This document shows positions 58,031-64,000 of a stretch of DNA of 64,000 bases, piece by piece (within the stretch, counting starts at the first letter, position 1; the number at the start of each line of letters is the position of its first letter). Below the pieces are notes generated by a model that ran no database searches, was not told the origin of the DNA, and was given only the letters and a program-made list of their open reading frames with translations. The stretch is from Protea cynaroides. Lineage: Eukaryota > Streptophyta > Magnoliopsida > Proteales > Proteaceae. The DNA is taken from positions 83,880,278 through 83,944,277 of the forward strand of contig CM053275.1 in NCBI GenBank assembly GCA_028583415.1, in the 5' to 3' direction. Made by a program: the position numbers and the translations under genes.

Positions 58031-60685
58031 GCTCGTCCTTTGCTCTGACTAGCTTATAGATTCATTGCATCCAAGGCATAGGTGGTGGGTTCAATCTTGG
58101 AATAGTTCTAGATGATAATAACAATTACCATGGATAAGAAAAGAAATGAAAAATGTGTTACTGGTGCATGTTAATCAGTGTGAGATCCTCTTATAAGCTT
58201 ACGTCGCTTGTTGGTTGGACAATGAAAGATGGAAGGATGTGAACCCAAAGCAACCATGTGACTCTTGATGATGGCTTGGAAAGAAAGAAAAGCTAGGTTA
58301 CAAAGAATTTGTCGGTTGGGTCAGGATCATATCCTTATTTATGAGTTTTCTTCATCTTCAAATTAGGACCACACATGAAGATCTCTGGCGGATCCTAAGC
58401 ATGAGAAAGAGGTGATCTAAAACCTAAAATAGTTCACTTGGGAGGATTGATTTGGACAGTTGTTAAGAAGCTAGCCATATGAAGAAACATCAGAAGAAAA
58501 AAAAAATGAAGATTTAGAGAGAGAGAGAGAAAGAGAGAGTTCAATTGTAACCCTGGTTTGGATATATGGTATGAAAAAAGGAAAATGAGTTTTATAAAGA
58601 CATGGTTCCACACTGTCACTTCAATGACCAAATGAAAAGGGTTTTTGTTGGTTTCCATTAAATGGCCAAAACAAAACCAATGGAGGGGGAAGGGCTTTCT
58701 CACTTGTCACTATACATGAGAGAGATTAATTTTGATTTAATAAGAGGGGTCACGAGTAGAAAACTTTTGAAAAATATCATAAATGAATGGCTAAGAAAGA
58801 AAAAAAAAACCACTTATAAGCTTTATTCATCTTGTTGCCACTGAAATTTGACTCGTCACGTTGGGAGGGAGAATTGAGCACCAGAAACTTAGAACGTAGC
58901 AAGAGAAAGAGTCTGACTGGGGTCTGAAAGAAATACTCGATGCTTAAGTCAGAAATCCAAACAACAATAGTATGAATTGAGAGTAGAAAGAGCAGGAGAA
59001 ATTAATGATATGGGTTTACTTTAAGCCTGCTACATTCCTATTTAGAGGATGGGGTAGGAAGAAACCTTAATCTCAATTTGAAGGCAGTAATTAAGAGTTG
59101 GTGGTTCATTTATTTATTTATGAGGAATTTTAAGTCCTTTAAAGATTGTAATAGCCTTGACCTAATCTTCGTCTCCAATGTGTCATGGCCACGTGTTGAC
59201 TACCTAATGGTGGGCAGTCTTCATGTATATCACATCTAATGTAGTGTTTAATGCAAACGTGCAATTTCCCTCCTTGTTAAATCCTCAATCGTCTCTCCAA
59301 ACTTTCAGTAGAAGATTTCAAGGCATTTTATAATTGTCGCAAGTGTTCGTTATTTTTCAAAGTGTCACAAAGTATATATTTTATCATGTGGCCAGATGAT
59401 GTGTCCATTCAAATCGTTTAGTAGAAAGATAGATCATGGTCTAGAATCTAGATTAACTATGTGTCAATACTCCATTTTGTATTAGTATGCATCTCATGTA
59501 AATCCATGCATATGTACTCGACATTATGGTGCACGCTCCCAACCCTGGGTGCGAATGGACAGTTTAGATTAGAAAATTAAAAAAAAAAAAAAAAACTCAG
59601 ATTTATCCTGTGATTCTATAAAATGTTACATTCCATTGTTATATGGATAACTATCTATTTTATATTCCTTAAAAGCTCAAAATTTCTCTGACAAAAAAAA
59701 AAAAAAAAAAGCTCAAAATTTCCTTTCTCTTTACCACCTAAAAAGGAAAAAAATGATTAAAAAATTATGACAGTGTCTACTCATTCGTATATTAGTGAAG
59801 ACATCTACATGGAAGGTCTCCTCATAAATACCTTCAATGAACCTGAAAAAGGTTGGCATAGTAGGAGCCATAAACCCTTTGGTCAAGTGCATTGAATACA
59901 GTTCAAGGACTCCCAGGTTTCATTCAAAGGCTAGACTTTTGCAATTCCCCCCCCAACAAAAGAAAAAGAAAGAAAGAAATTCCAGTTCTTGGACTAAACC
60001 ATCATGCTTCAATGCTCTAAATGTATTATATATATATATACGATTATTCTAAACAATTTCATCTACAGATAAGGTGTCCCAGTGCACGAGACTTCCATTA
60101 CAGTGGGGAGCCTCCTCTACAGGTGTTACAAATAAAGAAATCAAATTGGCTAAAGGAGATTAAGATTCACATGAGATGACGACGATGAGAGGCTTCAAGT
60201 TGGTGAAAATATGTATTCTCAAAAATGTATTCTTAAAATTGAATGAAAATGGATTAAAGTGCGAAGTATTCTTCAAAAAAGCGTATTCCAAAATGAACTG
60301 TATTCTCCAACACACCATGATCTAACAACAAAAATACATACCAAACGATCGATATTTTTGTCATATCTCATAATATGTTTCTGACTTAGAACCTTCCAAG
60401 AATGCATACCAACGCAACTATAACGTGTCTTATCAGCCTTTGATGTTTTCTTTGAACTCAAGGCATCCTAGAAGAGAAACCCATGGCACAAGAGAATACA
60501 AGTAGAAGAAAAAAAAAATCTTTTTTTAGAGAGAGAAAGAGAAGAAGAGACTGAAACAAGTATATTAAAGGAAGGAACTTCAAATTAAGCCTTACTGACG
60601 TGCACACACGTTAATACAATCTGTTGACATTCAAAGCAAGGCAGTCAGGAGACTCAGGACTCAAGAATCTCCATTACAATCCTCA
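58031..60685. other. Intergenic, no gene recognised
   Basis: No protein family was found on either strand. It has GA tracts near 58517-58538, A runs near 58798, 59580 and 59692-59710, a C run near 59947 and a TA tract near 60027-60040. The right part, up to 60685, is the likely 3' untranslated region of the PHD gene. Confidence 0.5.
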
Positions 60686-61504
60686 TCAACACATTACATC
60701 TTTGAGGAGTTTATACCTGCGAGCCGTTGGTCTTGGTGAAGGTGCACTAGTAGTATTTGTGTTCTTCCCTTTCTCCATGTTTTCTGATCTCGCATTCTGT
60801 TTGATGATCTTCTCTCCTGAATACTCAGACCTGTCTGTTGACACAACTCCATCATGTCCAGCCCTTTTCTTTGAAGACACACCACCATGTTTTGTGCCTC
60901 TCTCTTCAATTTGGCACCAATCACACAATTCCGGCGTCTTCTCCGACGACTCACTATAGTAGTTACTACAGTATCTGCAAAATTATGAGCAACAAGATTA
61001 AATTTCAGGACTGCAAAAAAGACATTTCAGTACACAAGGCTTTCGTTATTGCAGGATCCAGGGAGGGCCTCAATGTAGCAGCCTTACTCCCTCTCTTTCA
61101 TGTTCCAAACATGTGACCACCAGTTTGCAATATCACAACTAGTCACATCAAGACTCGTTCTCAAAAATTATTTATTAGTTGATGTGGGACTTAACTCGAG
61201 CATCTGAATTTCAATTTCTAACAACATGATATGGAGATCGATGGATAATTAAGAATCCATCATGATGATGAAGATGATGATGATGATGATGAAGGAGAAG
61301 TAACCTAGTCTATGATGATGATGATGATGATGATGATGCTTGTGTGAAATCATGGTGATGATGAATAATTTGGAAGAGTAAATAGTGAAGGGATTGAAAC
61401 GCATACGAATGCTGAAAACGATGGCAGCATTTGGTGCAACGGAAGAGCTTGTCAGGAAACCCAACGTCGCCGCACATACAGCAAACTGTCTGAAGATCCA
61501 CCAT
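60686..61504 (-). CDS. Small PHD-finger protein, two exons
   Basis: Exons 61504-61407 and 60974-60686 on the minus strand join to 128 residues; the intron (432 bp) has GT..AG ends, and the codon split TC|A keeps the frame (HS|YCSNYYSES). The N-terminal PHD finger has ligands C8, C11, C23, C26, H32, C35, C50 and C53, the C4HC3 pattern, spread across the splice. PHD fingers often read histone tails in the nucleus; here only one finger and a basic, disordered tail (KKRAGHDG.., SPRPTARRYKLLK) are present. The function is not known to me, and the specificity cannot be read from sequence. The start MVDLQTVCCMCG is the first Met of the frame. The intron contains two GAT microsatellites. Confidence 0.88.
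61262..61340. repeat. Two GAT microsatellites in the PHD gene intron
   Basis: gatgatgatgatgatgat tracts at about 61262-61291 and 61314-61338, separated by about 22 bp. They lie in the intron, outside the coding exons. Confidence 0.9.
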
Positions 61505-63608
61505 TAGAGAGGCTCACAAGCTAGCTTGGGTTACTGAAGAGAAGAAAGCCCTGAAAAACCTTGAAATAAAAGAAGCAAAGAAAGAAGGGAGAGAAAGGAA
61601 ATAGCTCAGTCGGTGGATGTATATATAAAATATTTATTCACAACAGGTTGCTTGCAGTCGTTTTCAGTTGGGAGAGGGAGTGAGGGAGAGAGAGAGAGAG
61701 AGGGGACCATGGGTAAGAAACCTTAAAACTTTTTAGCCCAGAAAAGACGATTGTGTCCCCAATCTGATTTTCATGCTTCATTGATGATTTCACTTTCAAG
61801 TTTCAAACCTTATTTATCTACTTTTTACTTTTTCTTGTTTGTCGTCTTGTGGTTTTGAGCTTTTTATTTACCATCCTTTTGATATTTTGGTAATTTAATC
61901 AATAAAAAAATAGAAAGAAGTGAAAAGAGATAAGAAATAGTCAACTTTAGAGGTCTCACATTCTTTCAGCATGTCCCACATTCTAGAGGTGGGTCCTGTA
62001 TTATATCGATAGTAATGGAATTCTATGGAGAATAACATTCCTGTTTCTAATCCGTTGCTTTTATTCTGAAGTCATTTTATTGCTTTTGTTCTAGAGTCAG
62101 TTTTTGAATAACAGAATGTCGTTTGAAAACGTTGCTCTAGATCTGGTTCTAGAGCTTATTGAGAATAGAATCTCTTTTGATAAAAATAAATCTAGAATCG
62201 ATTCCAGATCTGGTGGTGGTGGCAGTGGATGGTGATGATGGTGGCAGTGGTCAAACCTTCGTTTTGGCCCGACTCCTTTTTTTTGCTCTGTTTCATTTGC
62301 TCTGGAGTAACGAGAGTTAATTTAGCTCTCAAATTTAAGATCCCAGAGTCAAATGATGTCTGATTCACTCCTTGGAAGCTTGGAATTGGACCAAATTTAC
62401 CAAACAATATTCAACTTTTAAATTGCTCCAACTCATGTAGTAAATCTCACTCATGTGGAAGGCTTTGGGCCCTACAATAGCCAGGCCGGGTATCATGGTC
62501 CACAAATGGATCAAACCATTGAAAATCCAAACATGGTTTAAGTAATTGGATTGCAGAACGGACTTTGGTTCTTCCGGAATCGGTCGAAAGTCATCAGAAT
62601 CAAGTTGAACCCTAAAAGAACCCCATTTTTTGAATTAAGAATCAACGATTTAACTTAGCCAATTCCCCAATGGTTCAGACCAGGTGGTCCAAATTAGTCA
62701 TCTGTAGATGAAGAACTCAACAAGTACATGTAACATAGCACGTACGGATGGTGGCATTTGGATAATGAGAAATGGAACCAAGCAACCTTTCATTACCTTC
62801 CATTGCAAAATTTTCATTGGATCTTGCTCCACGGGTTCAAAGAAAGGTTTGGAAATTTTCCATGGAATCAATTTTTCCTTCAGAAAGCTTTGGACCAAGT
62901 TGTATAATGTGGAAACCCATTAGTCCTTGGAAACACTTGAGTTTGCTTGACCCAAGGGATTCTCTAATTTATTAAAGGATAAAAAAAAATTCCGGAGAAA
63001 CTGAAACTCTTGAGCTGAATTAGTGGCCATGGACCAACCACGGGCAAAGCCATAGGTGATGAAAGTAAGCTTTAGTTCAGTTGCATGTACTTATATTCTC
63101 TATGGAATTTCATCACTGTTCATATCTAGTAGATCCCACACTCTAGAAGTGAGTCTCACAATATTGATGGTGATGGGATCCCATAGAGAATACATGTACA
63201 TGTAGGTGATCCCAACACAAGTAGGAAACAAGTTTCTTCTATTTTGCATGGTAAAGGAAGTGAAATGACCATCCTACTCCTCATTTTACGGTCCTATGTG
63301 AGAGGGGACAGGTGTATCTCTGAAAGGTCCATAGCTTCGAGCAAGGTCGGGGCAGCATTCTCTCTCCACTTTTTGCATATATTATCATTGGGAAAGGGTT
63401 TATCACAAAACTAGTATGGGGGGAATCCACGGCATACGAATGTAACGATGGAAACGATATCGCCAATGGGGGCTCACTTGGTGAAAGAGAGAGAGAATGT
63501 GAGTAGTTGTATAAGAATCAAATAAGAGAGGGCGTAGGTAAAGATCGTCAATGTGGGGATCTTTTTCCCATTATCAATAACCTTTAAGTAAACTTTGAAA
63601 CATGTCGG
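61505..63608. other. Upstream region of the PHD gene and intergenic
   Basis: Next to the PHD start is a likely promoter, with tatatataaaatatt near 61619 as a TATA-like word on the minus strand. GA tract at 61683-61701. A ~65-bp stretch near 61970-62035 (tcccacattctagaggtg..) has a relative near 63130-63195 (tcccacactctagaagtg..). Nothing else is recognised. Confidence 0.5.
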
Positions 63609-63903
63609 TATGAAGTTTTCATCTCAAAATTTCAAACTATAAAGTGAAAGGGCTTTCAATCATATAAGGCACCCAAAATTGTGGACTTAACCAATGTGGG
63701 TTATTCACAACATGCCCCCTCACGTGTTGCCTCTCTTTTGGGTGGCAACACATGTAGCATGTGGTTCCTCTTTTGGGTGATCGTAAGAAGAACCTAAAAC
63801 TCTGATACCATATTAAGTTTTCATATCAAAAGTTCAAAATATTAAATGAAATGACTATATAAAGAACCCAAGATTCCAAACTTAACCAATGTGAGATTAT
63901 TTT
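63609..63903 (-). mobile_element. TRIM retrotransposon, copy 2
   Basis: Two direct repeats of about 95-100 bp (63609-63707 and 63811-63903) share aagttttcat, tcaaa, cttaaccaatgtg and a TATA-like stretch. Positions 63800-63810 read ctctgatacca, the tRNA-Met primer site on the minus strand, directly beside the right repeat. Beside the left repeat is a minus-strand purine tract gtgagggggcatg. The ~100-bp interior with cttttgggtg and acacatgtagc words matches the interior of the TRIM at 12945 on the other strand. Target duplication not clear. Confidence 0.78.
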
Positions 63904-64000
63904 GAAGAGTCGAGAGTTGACCCTGATTGGTAAAACTTTGAATCTCCCACCACCTCTTGTTGCAATTGATCAACTAATAATTTCGAACCTAACCTGAATT

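Noticed and set aside
58434..58703. 89-codon minus-strand frame with hydrophobic segments
   Set aside because: Composed largely of GA-tract-derived LSLSLSL sequence with no start context or homologous family.

Overview
The window looks like nuclear DNA of a flowering plant. It is AT-rich, its genes are sparse and carry introns, it holds plant-specific families (two SBP-box/SPL transcription factors, one with a miR156 site, and a plant-type matrix metalloproteinase), and much of the rest is plant transposons: Copia and other LTR elements, TRIMs, MULE- and hAT-type DNA elements and Au-like SINEs. I cannot name the species. All calls come from reading the sequence; no database search was run.

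Layout. 1-910 is the edge of a Copia retrotransposon on the minus strand (gag plus LTR). 6430-7675 (+) is an SPL8-type gene in three exons. 9552-11043 is a Pack-MULE-like element with a perfect 9-bp target duplication that carries a broken LRR receptor-kinase fragment. 12079-20032 (-) is a second SPL gene in three exons. Its miR156 site lies in the last exon, and its 6.7-kb second intron contains a TRIM, a 1.35-kb foldback element and a probable solo LTR. The two SPL genes are tail to tail. 20.9-33.4 kb is gene-free and holds hAT-type and foldback elements, minisatellites and a 250-bp tandem duplication. 34717-35805 (+) is an intronless matrix metalloproteinase gene. 36598-53519 is a full-length but decayed Copia element (minus strand, TSD TGAGA). 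Its RNase H region is split by a 10.26-kb insertion (38021-48281, TSD GTGCT), which itself holds a 2.28-kb solo LTR (43427-45710, TSD TGTGA), so three insertion layers can be read. 54.3-58 kb holds a tandem duplication, two Au-like SINEs (one broken by two later DNA transposons) and more foldback elements. 60686-61504 (-) is a two-exon gene for a 128-residue PHD-finger protein. A second TRIM lies at 63.6-63.9 kb.

How the genes relate. The SPL proteins are nuclear transcription factors that bind GTAC-core sites. One is expected to be under miR156 (age-dependent) control and the SPL8-type one is not. The metalloproteinase is predicted to be secreted, probably GPI-anchored, and the PHD protein nuclear. 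I see no operon-like or pathway link between these genes beyond the adjacency of the two SPL genes.

The least ordinary material is the transposon archaeology. A family of 232-245 bp foldback elements shares GGATTCAAATCGTCT-like ends and, in the best copies, 9-bp target duplications; one copy sits inside an SINE. A TRIM family is present twice. A long hairpin lies inside the SPL intron.
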